A stretch of DNA of 64,000 nucleotides, from contig NZ_KB908264.1 in assembly GCF_000382405.1 (NCBI RefSeq), positions 80,110-144,109 of the forward strand. Reading direction: 5' to 3'. The notes beneath the pieces were generated by a model. That model had not been told where the DNA came from, made no database searches, and saw only the letters and a program-made list of their open reading frames with translations. The number at the start of each line of letters is the position of its first letter. The first letter of the stretch is position 1. Below are positions 43,856-52,911 of this stretch, piece by piece. The DNA comes from Mycobacterium sp. 141. Lineage in GTDB: Bacteria > Actinomycetota > Actinomycetes > Mycobacteriales > Mycobacteriaceae. The translations under genes and the position numbers were made by a program.

Positions 43856-44857
43856 TCACTGGCTCACCGCCCGGATGACCTGCCGTGTGGCGTCACGGAT
43901 CTGCCCGATGAGCGTTGACGGGAACGGCAACGTATCCGGGGGCGGCACAACAACTTCGGTGCTCACCACACCAAGGTCATCGCGATGCCAGTCCGCTCCG
44001 AGCCGGTCGAGTATGTGTCGCATGGCGTAGTTGTCACTCAGCACCCGCGCGGTAAAGCGTTGAACGCCAAGATATTCTGCCGACACCACCAGCGCGCACA
44101 TCAAAAAGGTGCCGATGCCACGGCCCTGATAGTCGTCACCGACGGTGAACGCCACCTCTGCCGTCGTCGAATCGTGTTCGTCCCGCACGAACCGGGCGTC
44201 GGCGATCACAGGCCCGAGCGCCCCCTCGGTCATCACCCAGACGAAGTGATCGGCGTAATCCACCTCAAACAGGTACTCCAACAACGCCTTGGTCGGCTTG
44301 CGCACCGATTGGAAACGGCGGTAGAGGGTTTCGCCGGAGAACTCGACAGGCCCGTTCATGGTGCGTTCGACATCACCGGGTAGGACGGGGCGCAAATAGA
44401 ACCAGTCCCCACTACGCACCTGCACCGGGATCGGGGTGATGAACGCCGCCAGCCGCTGTCGCGCGATCCGCACGACCTTGTCGAGCATGCCGGGAAGTTC
44501 GAGCAGGGTGGCGAACGCTTCCCGGTCCCCGACCCACCCGAGCAACGGCTCGGCAGCCAGGACTGTAGCGGTTCGCGGCGAGTCGCGCAGCAGGGCGATT
44601 TCCCCGACGATCAGACCCGGACCGATCTGGACAACCGTCGTCGTCCCGTCGTCACCGACGTGAACGACATCTGCGCGCCCGACGCGGATCGCCAGGAAAG
44701 ACACGGCACGCTCGCCCTGCCTCATCAGAACCTCGCCGGGCACCGCCGCCAACGGCCGCAACTGCGCGGCCAGCGGTACCAGATCCGATGGCCGACAGTC
44801 GGCGAAGAACTCCAGGGCAGCCAGTTCGTCGGCGCGGACTTGGGTCAGTTCGGCCAC
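43856..44857 (-). CDS. pat: Pat, cAMP-regulated protein lysine acetyltransferase
   Basis: Rv0998/MSMEG_5458-type enzyme that acetylates acyl-CoA synthetases and other proteins when cAMP binds. Residues ~15-140 are a cyclic-nucleotide domain with the phosphate-binding cassette VGEIALLRDSPRTATVL. Residues ~150-315 are a GNAT domain with the acetyl-CoA loop VGDDYQGRGIGTFLMCALV. The domain order and length (333) match the characterised mycobacterial proteins. The target residue here cannot be told from sequence. The upstream 177 bases show nothing special. Confidence 0.94.
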   Translation of the reverse strand: MAELTQVRADELAALEFFADCRPSDLVPLAAQLRPLAAVPGEVLMRQGERAVSFLAIRVGRADVVHVGDDGTTTVVQIGPGLIVGEIALLRDSPRTATVLAAEPLLGWVGDREAFATLLELPGMLDKVVRIARQRLAAFITPIPVQVRSGDWFYLRPVLPGDVERTMNGPVEFSGETLYRRFQSVRKPTKALLEYLFEVDYADHFVWVMTEGALGPVIADARFVRDEHDSTTAEVAFTVGDDYQGRGIGTFLMCALVVSAEYLGVQRFTARVLSDNYAMRHILDRLGADWHRDDLGVVSTEVVVPPPDTLPFPSTLIGQIRDATRQVIRAVSQ

Positions 44858-45034
44858 GTCGCCTCCGGTTCCGAAGATGGCACCAGGCTACGACGGGATG
44901 CCCATACCCCGAGGGCGGACGCGGCAAAAACTGAAGGAGGCTCACGCGCCACGCCCGAGCCGATGACCACAGGCACTCGGGCCCAGTGGCCACGGCTCGC
45001 TCCGTGACGCCATCCTCATGACATCACGGTGAGA

Positions 45035-46495
45035 TCAGTGCCCTTGGCGCACAGCCTTCTCGATGCGCGCACCCAGCTCGCTGTCGATGTTGCGCCAGTA
45101 CTGCAGCGCTCGGTCGAGCACCTCACCGGTGACCGCTCCCAGCGCGCCGGCCACCTGACTCACGGCCGCATCCCGCTGTGCGTCGTCCCAGACCTGCCGC
45201 ACCAAGGTGCCGGCCTGGCCGAAGTCGTCATCCTCGGCGTGCAGCGCGTATGCCGCGCGCAACAGCTCGCCGTCGGCCTCCCAGCCGTCCTCGGCCGGGC
45301 CGATATCGTCCGACCAGGGGCGCCCGATGCTGTTCGGCGCATATACCGCCGCTGCACCTGCGTGGTGGTAGGTCATCTGACCGTCGAACAGATAGGTGTT
45401 CACGGACACGCCCGCACGTGGCTGGTTCACCGGTAGCTGGTGGAAGTTGGTGCCGATCCGGTTCCGCTGGGCGTCTGCATAAGCGAAAGCCCGGCCGAGC
45501 AGCATCTTGTCCGGCGACAGTCCGGTACCGGGCACGGTGTTACCCGGCGAGAATGCGGCCTGTTCGATCTGGGCGAAGAAATTCTCCGGATTGCGGTTGA
45601 GCGTGTAGATACCCAGCGGGATCAAAGGGTAGTCGGCGTGCGGCCACACCTTGGTCAGATCGAACGGATTGAACCGGTAGTCGGCCGCCTCGGCGTACGG
45701 CATCACCTGTACCGAGACCCGCCAACTCGGGTAGTCACCCCGGGCGATGGCGTCGAACAGATCCCGGCGGTGGAAGTCGGCGTCTGCACCCGACAAGGCC
45801 TCGGCCTCAGCGTTGGTGAGGAACTCTTCGCCCTGATGGGTGTGGAAGTGATACTTGACCCAGAACTTCTCGCCGGCCGCGTTGACCCACATATAGGTAT
45901 GTGAGCCGTAGCCGTTCATATGGCGCCACGTCCTGGGCAGCCCGCGGCGACCCATGAGATAGGTGACCTGGTGGGCGGATTCGGGGTTCAACGTCCAGAA
46001 GTCCCACTGCATCTGGGCCGAGCGCAACCCAGAATCCGGCAGACGTTTCTGGCTACGGATGAAGTGTGGGAACTTGATCGGGTCGCGCAGGAAGAACACC
46101 GGGGTGTTGTTGCCGACAATGTCGTAGTTACCCTCGGACGTGTAGAACTTCATCGCGTAGCCGCGGACGTCGCGCCACGTGTCCGGGCTACCTTGCTCGC
46201 CGGCGACGGTAGAGAAGCGGACCAGCAGGTCGGTGTTGGCACCCTTCTGGAACAGGGCCGCCTTGGTGTATTGCGAGACATCCTCGGTGACCTTGAGGAC
46301 GCCGAAAGCGCCCGAACCCTTGGCGTGCGGGCTGCGCTCAGGCACTCGTTCCCGGTTGAAATGCGCCATCTGCTCCAGGAAGTGCACATCGTGTAGCACG
46401 ATCGGGCCATTGGATCCGACGGTCAGCGAGTTGCGATCACTCGCGGCCGGAGCACCGGTGCCGGTGGTCGAGCCCGTGGATTCTGTTGCGGTCAT
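45035..46495 (-). CDS. katA: Monofunctional heme catalase (KatA type)
   Basis: Decomposes hydrogen peroxide. The 486 residues contain [20 protein letters not shown] with the distal His, [39 protein letters not shown] with the distal Asn, and [19 protein letters not shown] with the proximal Tyr replaced by the motif LFSY-type FAYADAQ. It is a small-subunit catalase. It overlaps the upstream fur gene as ATGA, giving a fur-katA operon likely induced by peroxide. The location is outside the M. tuberculosis gene order. Confidence 0.94.
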   Translation of the reverse strand: MTATESTGSTTGTGAPAASDRNSLTVGSNGPIVLHDVHFLEQMAHFNRERVPERSPHAKGSGAFGVLKVTEDVSQYTKAALFQKGANTDLLVRFSTVAGEQGSPDTWRDVRGYAMKFYTSEGNYDIVGNNTPVFFLRDPIKFPHFIRSQKRLPDSGLRSAQMQWDFWTLNPESAHQVTYLMGRRGLPRTWRHMNGYGSHTYMWVNAAGEKFWVKYHFHTHQGEEFLTNAEAEALSGADADFHRRDLFDAIARGDYPSWRVSVQVMPYAEAADYRFNPFDLTKVWPHADYPLIPLGIYTLNRNPENFFAQIEQAAFSPGNTVPGTGLSPDKMLLGRAFAYADAQRNRIGTNFHQLPVNQPRAGVSVNTYLFDGQMTYHHAGAAAVYAPNSIGRPWSDDIGPAEDGWEADGELLRAAYALHAEDDDFGQAGTLVRQVWDDAQRDAAVSQVAGALGAVTGEVLDRALQYWRNIDSELGARIEKAVRQGH

Positions 46496-46932
46496 GCGAA
46501 TCTCCGATCAGTGGTGCTGTTACCGACTTGGCATTCGGGACACGTGCCCCAAAAGGTCACTTCGGCCTCGTCGATCACGAAGCCGACCTCGGCGTCGACG
46601 CGCAGGCACGGTGCGCTCGCAGCAGCGCATTCGACGTCTACGATCGCGCCGCACTGACGGCACACCACATGGTGGTGGTTGTCGCCGGTCTCAATTTCGT
46701 AGCGCGCGGGCGAGCCGGCCGGTTCGATCCGACGCAGCAGGCCCGCTTTCGTCAGCGCATACACCACGTTGTATCCGGCCTGTACCGACAGCGATCCGAT
46801 GCGGCCACGCGCGCCGGCGATGATCTCGTCGACGGCGGCGTGCGGCGACTCACCCACCTCGGCGAGCACCGCGAGCCGCGCCTCGGTCACCCGCAACCCA
46901 GCCGCCCGCAACTCGTCCCGCCAAAGCGTCAT
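46492..46932 (-). CDS. furA: Fur-family regulator, likely peroxide sensor (FurA/CatR type)
   Basis: A 146-residue metalloregulator directly upstream of katA, with a four-base overlap. The winged helix is [20 protein letters not shown] and following; the metal-binding region has [18 protein letters not shown] with one CxxC pair and a terminal CPEC (GTCPECQVG) as the second. The context (fur next to a catalase gene) and family point to peroxide-responsive repression. ATG 46932 is chosen because GGGAGTGAGG precedes it; the frame itself opens at 47016, inside the palindrome region. Confidence 0.87.
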   Translation of the reverse strand: MTLWRDELRAAGLRVTEARLAVLAEVGESPHAAVDEIIAGARGRIGSLSVQAGYNVVYALTKAGLLRRIEPAGSPARYEIETGDNHHHVVCRQCGAIVDVECAAASAPCLRVDAEVGFVIDEAEVTFWGTCPECQVGNSTTDRRFA

Positions 46933-46987
46933 ACCGCGCCTCACTCCCATTCGTGGGATCTGTTGTCTCCCAGCCTCCGCCGTTTTC

Positions 46988-47000
46988 TTGCATAATGCAA
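46988..47000. promoter_or_regulatory. Fur-like palindrome between furA and marR
   Basis: TTGCATAATGCAA is a 13-base palindrome with AT-rich flanks, 56 bases upstream of the furA start and 80 before the divergent marR. Its placement suggests a FurA autoregulatory site. Confidence 0.5.
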
Positions 47001-47079
47001 GTCTTGTCGTATGCAAATCATGTGGGATGCAGGAATCAGACGGCCTTACAACTGCCGCGGGCGTGGGATACTTTCTGTC

Positions 47080-47565
47080 ATGGCCACGGCGAATGAGGTT
47101 GCGTCAACGAAGACACCGGTCGACGAGCTCGTGGCATTCGAGGCCGCTACGCGCGACCTGGTAGGCGTGGCACTGCGCAGCGTCGAGCAACTCGAGGTTT
47201 CCCTACCGCAGTTCCGGCTGCTGCTGACACTCTCCGAGCTCGGCCGGTCCACATCGTCGGACTGCGCACGGGCACTCGGAGTCGCCGGCTCGTCGGTCAC
47301 GCGCCTGGCCGACCGGCTCCACACCTCCGGCCACCTGGTCCGTGGCACGGATCCAACCAACCGCAGCGTCGTCACACTCGAACTCACCGCCCAGGGCCGC
47401 AAGCTGGTCAGACGGGTCAGCACCAGGCGCCGCCGGGAGCTGACCCGCGTGCTCGACAGCATCGACGCCGACGAACGAGCCGCATGCGCGGCAGTGCTGC
47501 GCAAACTGCACGACCACTTCGGCGACGACTACGCCGGTGATCTCTACAACCCGATGCCGTGGTAG
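47080..47565 (+). CDS. MarR-family regulator
   Basis: A 161-residue winged-helix regulator divergent from furA-katA. The DNA-binding part reads LSELGRSTSSDCARALGVAG, then SSVTRLADRLHTSGHLVRGT and DPTNRSVVTLELTAQGRKLV (wing). It has no Cys in the domain, so an OhrR-like peroxide mechanism is not indicated. The ATG at 47080 is used; the frame opens at 47011. It may control itself or the neighbouring catalase operon. Confidence 0.85.
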   Translation: MATANEVASTKTPVDELVAFEAATRDLVGVALRSVEQLEVSLPQFRLLLTLSELGRSTSSDCARALGVAGSSVTRLADRLHTSGHLVRGTDPTNRSVVTLELTAQGRKLVRRVSTRRRRELTRVLDSIDADERAACAAVLRKLHDHFGDDYAGDLYNPMPW

Positions 47566-47623
47566 CTCGACGGTTTCGCTAGATCACATATGCGTGGCGG
47601 GAGTCAGGCCGACACTGCCGACG

Positions 47624-48166
47624 TCAGGTCCGTGACAGGTCGACATGTTCGTTGCCGCCGGCGGTCTGCTTCGTCGTGGTGACGTCGCGGCACTCACCGT
47701 AGAGATCGATGCCTCGAGTCGTGACAGCCGAGTTCTGCGGACGGAAGACGGCTGTCACGCCGTTCTTCTTCAGCGCCGCGCTGTGGGTATTGAACGCGGA
47801 ATCGGTTGTCCAGCCTTCAGCTTTAAGGCGTTGGATCATTTGAGCGTCCTCGGCATCTGCGGCTTCGAGGCTCGCCGCCGGCGGGTGCGCGATTCTCATC
47901 TTTCCCTGGAACGGTGCATCCCCCTGGTCGTTGCAGGAACCGTGCCAAAACACGGCGTCAACAACTTGCAAGTCGACGGTGCCGACGATGTCCCTTGCGG
48001 CGTCGATGACTTGAGCCTTGGACTGCTCGGGGGTGATCGGATTCGATACGCCGTCGTTCATGATCCCGCCCACTACTCCACATCCTGAAACTAAGGCCGC
48101 TACCATGGCCGCGGCAACTAGTGCTTTCGGTGTTGTCTGTGCATTGCGCATATGTGTGTTTGGCAT
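47624..48166 (-). CDS. Lipoprotein of unknown function in a type VII secretion cassette
   Basis: A 180-residue lipoprotein whose signal peptide ends LVSGCGVVGG. Two cysteines in the mature part (GSCNDQGDAPF, YGECRDVTT) could pair. It starts 21 bases after the stop of the alpha/beta hydrolase gene and is the last member of the three-gene leftward operon 50340-47624. In such cassettes a surface lipoprotein could be the cognate immunity or accessory protein; that is inference from position. Confidence 0.7.
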   Translation of the reverse strand: MPNTHMRNAQTTPKALVAAAMVAALVSGCGVVGGIMNDGVSNPITPEQSKAQVIDAARDIVGTVDLQVVDAVFWHGSCNDQGDAPFQGKMRIAHPPAASLEAADAEDAQMIQRLKAEGWTTDSAFNTHSAALKKNGVTAVFRPQNSAVTTRGIDLYGECRDVTTTKQTAGGNEHVDLSRT

Positions 48167-48187
48167 CTCAGCTTCAGATCATCCCCG

Positions 48188-50044
48188 CTACTGGTGTGTA
48201 TGTCCGGACGTACCTGGACGGAAGAGCTCGGGATCGTTGGGCATGGTCAGCCCGGGCACCGGCAGAGGAATGTAGCCCACGACGGGGATGCGGTGCGGAG
48301 CCGTCATACCGTCGTGCACGAGGGCGTCCCCATGGCCGGAGACGATGTCGCCCATGCTGAACAACGATTCGCCACCGGGCGTGTAGTACTGGCTGTGGTC
48401 GCCCAGCGGAAACGTCAGACCCGGCACTTCAGCCTTGAACCGCGTGGACCCGTAGCCGTCCATCGCGGGGTCATCGCCGAGCGAGACGGTGAAATCGGTG
48501 CCCGGCACGGGAATCTGCGGGATGGAGCCGAGTTTCGTGATCGGGTCGGTAGAAGCCGCCCCGACGTAGAGATGCCCACCCTCGTTGAGGTGGAAGTCGG
48601 CGGCACTGTGCGCCATATCCGTGCCCGGACAGCCGACGAGCACCACGTCGTCGGCGTGCATGCCATATCCTGCGGCGGCGTCGGACACGGTCGTCGAGCC
48701 GTAGGAGTGCCCCAATACGGTCATGTGCCCTTTGCCCTCGTGGGTAGCGTTGAGGCCGTTGACATCTGCGGCCAACATCTGACCGCCGTCGTGCGCCAGG
48801 GCGCTCGCCCCAATTCGCGGATCGACGGGCGAATCCGGTGCGTCGTAGCCCATCCACGCCATCACTGCCGTGTGATTGGTGCGATCAGCCGCATTGGCCT
48901 CCTTGTAGAGCTCGATTGCATCGTTACCGCCGAGCCAGCCGTTGGTCACACTGTTCCCCGTGCCGGGCACGACGACTGCTGTGTTCGCGCTGTCATCCGG
49001 GTTGCCGATCGCAATCGCCGCCCGACCGTCGCCTTTGAACGCCTCGGGTTCATACACCTGCAGAAACGTTGGTGCACCGGTCCTTTCAGCGTCTGTCTGC
49101 AATGCCTCTTGAACCTTGAGTGCATTTTTGTAGCGGTCCATCATCTGCCCGGCCATGCCATAGAGCTCCGGGTGAGCCAGCACCTCCTCTTTCGTCACTC
49201 CGCGGGACGCGGCGACCTGAGCGGGGCGATCGAGATCCTGTTGAAGGATGCTCTTGTTGGCCTTATCGCGGTCGGCGACCGGAATGCCGTTGAGGTTGCC
49301 CAACTTGTCGGGCCACTTATCCAGGAGCTCGCGCTGCTTTTCCGGAGGCAGCGACTTCCACCACTTGTTGACGTCCCCCGGACTCTTCCCCACGGGAATC
49401 TCTGCCCCGGTGTCATATGGCAGCGGCGCTCGCGGAAGATCTCCGATTCCGAACTTCTGCGGTTTGGCGTCCAACCCCGCGACCGCGGCACGCATATTCT
49501 GGCTGAGCTGTCGGTCGGTGGTGTCGAAGTCCGCCAGATAGGTCTTGAGGGTAAAGGAGTTTGTGGCGGCTAATTGCTGCAGCTGCATGGCGTTGGTCGG
49601 GCTGAGCTTCGCGTACTGATCCAAGGGACTTCCCAGCCGAACCGAGACCGAGCCGTCGGCGGCGACCTGCCAGCCTTGGCCCTTCAACTGATCAACTACC
49701 TGCAACAGACCGGTTCGGGTCTGGCTGAGTTTGGCACCGCCGTCTTGCAGGACAGGTTGAGCCCGGGTCAGCGCATCGTGAACCTGTTGCATGCGCGCCA
49801 GGGTGGGCTCTGCTTTCGCGGTCGCCGCTTCAGACGCAGTGCCGTGCCAGTTCGACCGTAACCCGTCGATGGTCGCGCGCTGGTTGTCGATCTGCGATGC
49901 CAAACCAGAGGCCTTGTTGGCGATTTCGACGGCCGATGAGGTCAGCGACTCGGGACGTGAAGCTTCCACCTGCGGGATCGTTACCGGTACGGCGGGGGGC
50001 CTAGCACTGAATGTGGGCGATATTGCGACGGGCCGGCTGGTCAC
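48188..50044 (-). CDS. WXG-domain alpha/beta hydrolase (DUF1023 type), likely ESX-secreted
   Basis: A 618-residue protein without a Sec signal. The N-terminal ~200 residues are helical and contain LRSNWHGTASEAA, a WXG turn as in type VII secretion substrates. The C-terminal half is an alpha/beta hydrolase of the DUF1023 family: VVPGTGNSV, the nucleophile elbow VLGHSYGSTTVSDA with Ser, VGCPGTDMAH for the acid region, and SGHGDALVHDG with a late His. The start overlaps the upstream small gene as ATGA-type overlap (50041-50044). It may be a secreted lipase- or esterase-like effector; the substrate is unknown. Confidence 0.82.
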   Translation of the reverse strand: MTSRPVAISPTFSARPPAVPVTIPQVEASRPESLTSSAVEIANKASGLASQIDNQRATIDGLRSNWHGTASEAATAKAEPTLARMQQVHDALTRAQPVLQDGGAKLSQTRTGLLQVVDQLKGQGWQVAADGSVSVRLGSPLDQYAKLSPTNAMQLQQLAATNSFTLKTYLADFDTTDRQLSQNMRAAVAGLDAKPQKFGIGDLPRAPLPYDTGAEIPVGKSPGDVNKWWKSLPPEKQRELLDKWPDKLGNLNGIPVADRDKANKSILQQDLDRPAQVAASRGVTKEEVLAHPELYGMAGQMMDRYKNALKVQEALQTDAERTGAPTFLQVYEPEAFKGDGRAAIAIGNPDDSANTAVVVPGTGNSVTNGWLGGNDAIELYKEANAADRTNHTAVMAWMGYDAPDSPVDPRIGASALAHDGGQMLAADVNGLNATHEGKGHMTVLGHSYGSTTVSDAAAGYGMHADDVVLVGCPGTDMAHSAADFHLNEGGHLYVGAASTDPITKLGSIPQIPVPGTDFTVSLGDDPAMDGYGSTRFKAEVPGLTFPLGDHSQYYTPGGESLFSMGDIVSGHGDALVHDGMTAPHRIPVVGYIPLPVPGLTMPNDPELFRPGTSGHTHQ

Positions 50045-50340
50045 AGGGCGAACTTGGGTAGGAGGCGGCCGAGTTCCCCATCCGTCCGGTTGTAGTGTTC
50101 GGCGGCGGTCGACAACTTCGTTGAATGGCTCGTCAGCTCTTCGTGCACGTTGTCCAGCTCAGCGTCGACGATCGAACCAGCGAACTGACACGCCCCTTCG
50201 CTGAGCAGGCCGGAAACACCCGTGCCCGCGCTGGCCATCGATTCGCCTATGCCCATGTCCGAGACAAACTGGCCCACATCGGTCTGCGCGCGTGCCGCGT
50301 TGCGAAGCGAATCCGGATTGACACGCAACGTCCCACCCAT
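50041..50340 (-). CDS. Small type VII secretion partner (EspC/WXG100-like)
   Basis: A 99-residue helical protein starting MGGTLRVNPDSLRNAARAQ. Near the C-terminus AEHYNRTDGE contains YxxxD, the general ESX export signal. It directly precedes and overlaps the WXG-hydrolase gene, the arrangement of a secreted heterodimer in which one partner carries WXG and the other YxxxD. ATG 50340 is preferred; the frame opens at 50376, next to the integrase relic. Confidence 0.75.
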   Translation of the reverse strand: MGGTLRVNPDSLRNAARAQTDVGQFVSDMGIGESMASAGTGVSGLLSEGACQFAGSIVDAELDNVHEELTSHSTKLSTAAEHYNRTDGELGRLLPKFAL

Positions 50341-50392
50341 GGAAGCAAAGTCTACGACTGCCAGCAACGACGACATCGCATCATCTTGCTGG

Positions 50393-50428
50393 GCTGCTGC
50401 CGACTGGCATCTCTGGACAGTTAGCTAA
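50393..50428 (+). pseudogene. Relic of integrase 3' end (left)
   Basis: Twelve codons reading AAADWHLWTVS-stop, nearly the same as the last codons (AADWHLWTVVVS-stop) of the integrase fragment at 56470-56715. In both places the tRNA-Ala repeat follows within about 30 bases. It is the remnant of another integrase copy. Confidence 0.75.
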
Positions 50429-50455
50429 CTCTTTGAGCCAGACTAGCTGCGTGAA

Positions 50456-50505
50456 TCTCTGTGGAGCTAAGGGGAATCGAACCCCTGACCTACTCGATGC
50501 GAACG
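50456..50505. repeat. att-like direct repeat, left copy (tRNA-Ala 3' part)
   Basis: 50 bases identical to 56744-56793, covering the 3' 44 bases of the tRNA-Ala(CGC) gene plus 6 flanking bases. Identity stops at 50505 inside the anticodon loop region, so it is only a tRNA fragment. This is the expected left attachment scar of an element integrated into the tRNA 3' end. Confidence 0.9.
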
Positions 50506-50741
50506 GGAATCACTCGGCGTTTGTTGACTCAAGGTGTGTTGATAGCACTACGAACATGCAGGTAAACGAGTTGGCTGTGTTGGTTGCCCCAAGGCGCGAT
50601 TAACTCTGCTGCGGACTGGTTGCGGACTGATGGATTCAGGCGCAAAGGCCAGCAAACCCGGTGAGATCGTGAGAATTGAGCGACCCACAGCAGTTTCTCA
50701 AGCGAGGCCTGTCGCCGGTTCCTGAAAACTAGACCTCTGAG

Positions 50742-50761
50742 GGTCCCGCAATGTTGACCCA
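50742..50761 (-). repeat. IS21-like terminal motif, left
   Basis: Read on the minus strand: TGGGTCAACATTGCGGGACC, sharing 15 of 20 positions with the right-end motif at 53886. IS21 elements carry several such transposase-binding motifs at each end. The exact outer boundary is not determined. Confidence 0.6.
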
Positions 50762-50781
50762 CCTGGTGGTCTTTTGGGGGG

Positions 50782-52044
50782 ATGCATTCGGTGGAGGATT
50801 GGGCGGAGATTCGGCGGTTGCACCTGGCTGAGGGGGTGCCGATTCGGGAGGTGGCCCGTCGGTTGGGTATCGCCCGGAACACGGTGCGGGCCGCGTTGGC
50901 GTCGGGACGGCCCCCGCAGTACGAGCGCAAACCGCGTGGTTCGGTCGCCGACGAGTACGAGCCCCAGATTCGGGCGTTGCTGACTGAGTGGCCGAAGATG
51001 CCCGCTCCAGTGATCGCTGAGCGGATCGGCTGGCCATATTCGAGTTCACCGTTGAAGAAGAGGCTTCAGAAGATCCGGCCGGAGTATGTGGGTATCGATC
51101 CGGTCGACCGGTTTGTGTATCGGCCTGGGGAAATTGCGCAGTGCGACTTATGGTTTCCCGCAACGAAGATCACCGTCGGTGACGGGCACGAACGCGTCTT
51201 GCCGGTACTGGTGATGGTCTCGGGGTTCTCGCGCACGATCGGCGCGGTGATGCTGCCTTCGCGCCAGGGAGGCGACATCCTCTCGGGCATGTGGCAGGTG
51301 ATTTGCCGGTGGGGACGGGTGCCCAAAACCTTGGTGTGGGACCGCGAAGCAGCGATCGGCGGCACCGGTCGGGTCTCCACGCTCGCCACTGCGTTCGCCG
51401 GAACCCTGGCCACCCGGATCCAGTTGGCCCCACCTCGCGACCCGGAATACAAGGGCATGGTGGAGCGGGCCAACGGCTATCTGGAAACCTCGTTCCTGCC
51501 TGGTCGCCGGCTTGTCTCCCCGGCAGACTTCAACACCCAGCTCAGGGAATGGCTGGTGCGAGCCAATACCCGCACGGTTCGGGCGATCGGGGCGCGGCCG
51601 GCCGATCTGTTCGAAACCGACTGCCAAGCCATGCTGGAACTGCCGCCAGTGGTGCCGCCGATCGGGCTGACCCATCGCATCCGGTTGTCTCGCGACTATT
51701 ACGTGCGCGTCGACGCCGTGGACTATTCGGTCGATCCACGGGTAATCGGTCGCTTCGTCGATGTCAGTGCCTCGCTGGACGACGTGGTGGTGCGTTGCGA
51801 CGGTCAGGTGGTGGCGCGGCACCCGCGGTGCTGGGCGGCGCGTGCCACCGTCACCGACGCGGCCCACGTCGAGATCGCTGCCGGATTGCGCAACGCTCTG
51901 GCCGATCAGCGCAGCCGTCGAGCAGCCGCGACGCGCCGTCACCACGACGGTCACCCGGTGGCATTGCGTGCTCTGCCCGATTACGACGTCCTGTTCGGTG
52001 TCGATTTCGATTCCACCCCAACAACAGTGAGGAACAGTTCATGA
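50782..52044 (+). CDS. istA: IS21-family transposase IstA
   Basis: A DDE transposase of 420 residues. The N-terminal helix-turn-helix is VEDWAEIRRLHLAEGVPIRE, VARRLGIARNTVRAAL. The catalytic core shows the first Asp in IAQCDLWFPATKI, the second in LVWDREAAIGG, and the Glu in GMVERANGYLET. The ATG follows GGGGGG. No frameshift or stop is seen, so it may be active. It overlaps istB as ATGA. Confidence 0.95.
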   Translation: MHSVEDWAEIRRLHLAEGVPIREVARRLGIARNTVRAALASGRPPQYERKPRGSVADEYEPQIRALLTEWPKMPAPVIAERIGWPYSSSPLKKRLQKIRPEYVGIDPVDRFVYRPGEIAQCDLWFPATKITVGDGHERVLPVLVMVSGFSRTIGAVMLPSRQGGDILSGMWQVICRWGRVPKTLVWDREAAIGGTGRVSTLATAFAGTLATRIQLAPPRDPEYKGMVERANGYLETSFLPGRRLVSPADFNTQLREWLVRANTRTVRAIGARPADLFETDCQAMLELPPVVPPIGLTHRIRLSRDYYVRVDAVDYSVDPRVIGRFVDVSASLDDVVVRCDGQVVARHPRCWAARATVTDAAHVEIAAGLRNALADQRSRRAAATRRHHDGHPVALRALPDYDVLFGVDFDSTPTTVRNSS

Positions 52045-52898
52045 CCCCAGTAGCGAAAACCACCAAGCAGCCTGGTGAGGTGAGCCCGCCGCTACCGGCC
52101 GATTCGCCACCTTTGGCATCGGTGCCCGCCGACGGGCTACCCGCCCAACTCGCCTACCTCACGCGGGTGCTCAAGACCCCGACGATAGGACGAGTTTGGG
52201 AGCCCCTGGCCGAGCAGGCACGCGACGACAACTGGTCCCACGAAGAGTATTTGGCTGCGATTCTGCAACGGCAGGTCGCCGACCGCGAATCGGCGGGCAC
52301 CATCATGCGGATCCGCACCGCACACTTCCCCCAGGTCAAAACCCTGGAGGATTTCAACCTCGACCACTTGCCGTCGTTGCGGCGAGATGTACTGGCCCAC
52401 TTAGCCACCGGCATGTTCGTACCTAAAGCAGAGAACGTGATCCTGCTCGGGCCGCCTGGGATCGGCAAGACGCACATCGCGATCGGCCTGGGTGTCAAGG
52501 CCGCCCACGCCGGTTACTCGGTGTTGTTCGATACCGCCAGCAACTGGATCGCTCGACTCTCCACCGCACACCACGCCAACCGGCTGGAGTCCGAGCTGAA
52601 GAAGATCCGCAGATACAAGCTGATCATCATCGACGAAGTGGGCTACATCCCCTTCGACCAGGATGCGGCCAACCTGTTCTTCCAATTGATCGCCTCCCGC
52701 TATGAGATTGGCTCAATCATGGTCACATCGAATTTGCCGTTCGGGCGCTGGGGAGAGACGTTTTCCGACGACGTGGTGGCCGCAGCCATGATCGACCGAC
52801 TCGTGCATCATGCCGAAGTACTCACCTTGACCGGCGATTCGTACCGGACGCGCACCCGACGCGAACTGCTCGGCAAGAGCCGGTCCAACAGCAGTTGA
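52041..52898 (+). CDS. istB: IS21-family ATP-binding helper IstB
   Basis: An AAA+ protein of 285 residues that helps IstA select target DNA. Walker A is VILLGPPGIGKTHIAIGLGV, Walker B IIIDEVGYIPFDQDAA, and sensor 1 SIMVTSNLPFGRWGE. The ATG at 52041 overlaps istA by four bases; the open frame also extends antisense-free upstream within istA but has no start role. Intact. Confidence 0.95.
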   Translation: MTPVAKTTKQPGEVSPPLPADSPPLASVPADGLPAQLAYLTRVLKTPTIGRVWEPLAEQARDDNWSHEEYLAAILQRQVADRESAGTIMRIRTAHFPQVKTLEDFNLDHLPSLRRDVLAHLATGMFVPKAENVILLGPPGIGKTHIAIGLGVKAAHAGYSVLFDTASNWIARLSTAHHANRLESELKKIRRYKLIIIDEVGYIPFDQDAANLFFQLIASRYEIGSIMVTSNLPFGRWGETFSDDVVAAAMIDRLVHHAEVLTLTGDSYRTRTRRELLGKSRSNSS

Positions 52899-52911
52899 GC
52901 CAGCTGTCAGA

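Larger units (their letters stand above)
50341..50781. other. Gene-free stretch with integrase relic, att repeat and IS left end
   Basis: Contains the integrase tail relic and tRNA 3' repeat (50393-50505) and, at 50742-50761, the left terminal motif of the IS21-like element. Between them I see no gene. Confidence 0.65.

Noticed and set aside
48152..49573. 473-codon + strand frame
   Set aside because: Antisense to the WXG-hydrolase gene, with no recognisable domain.
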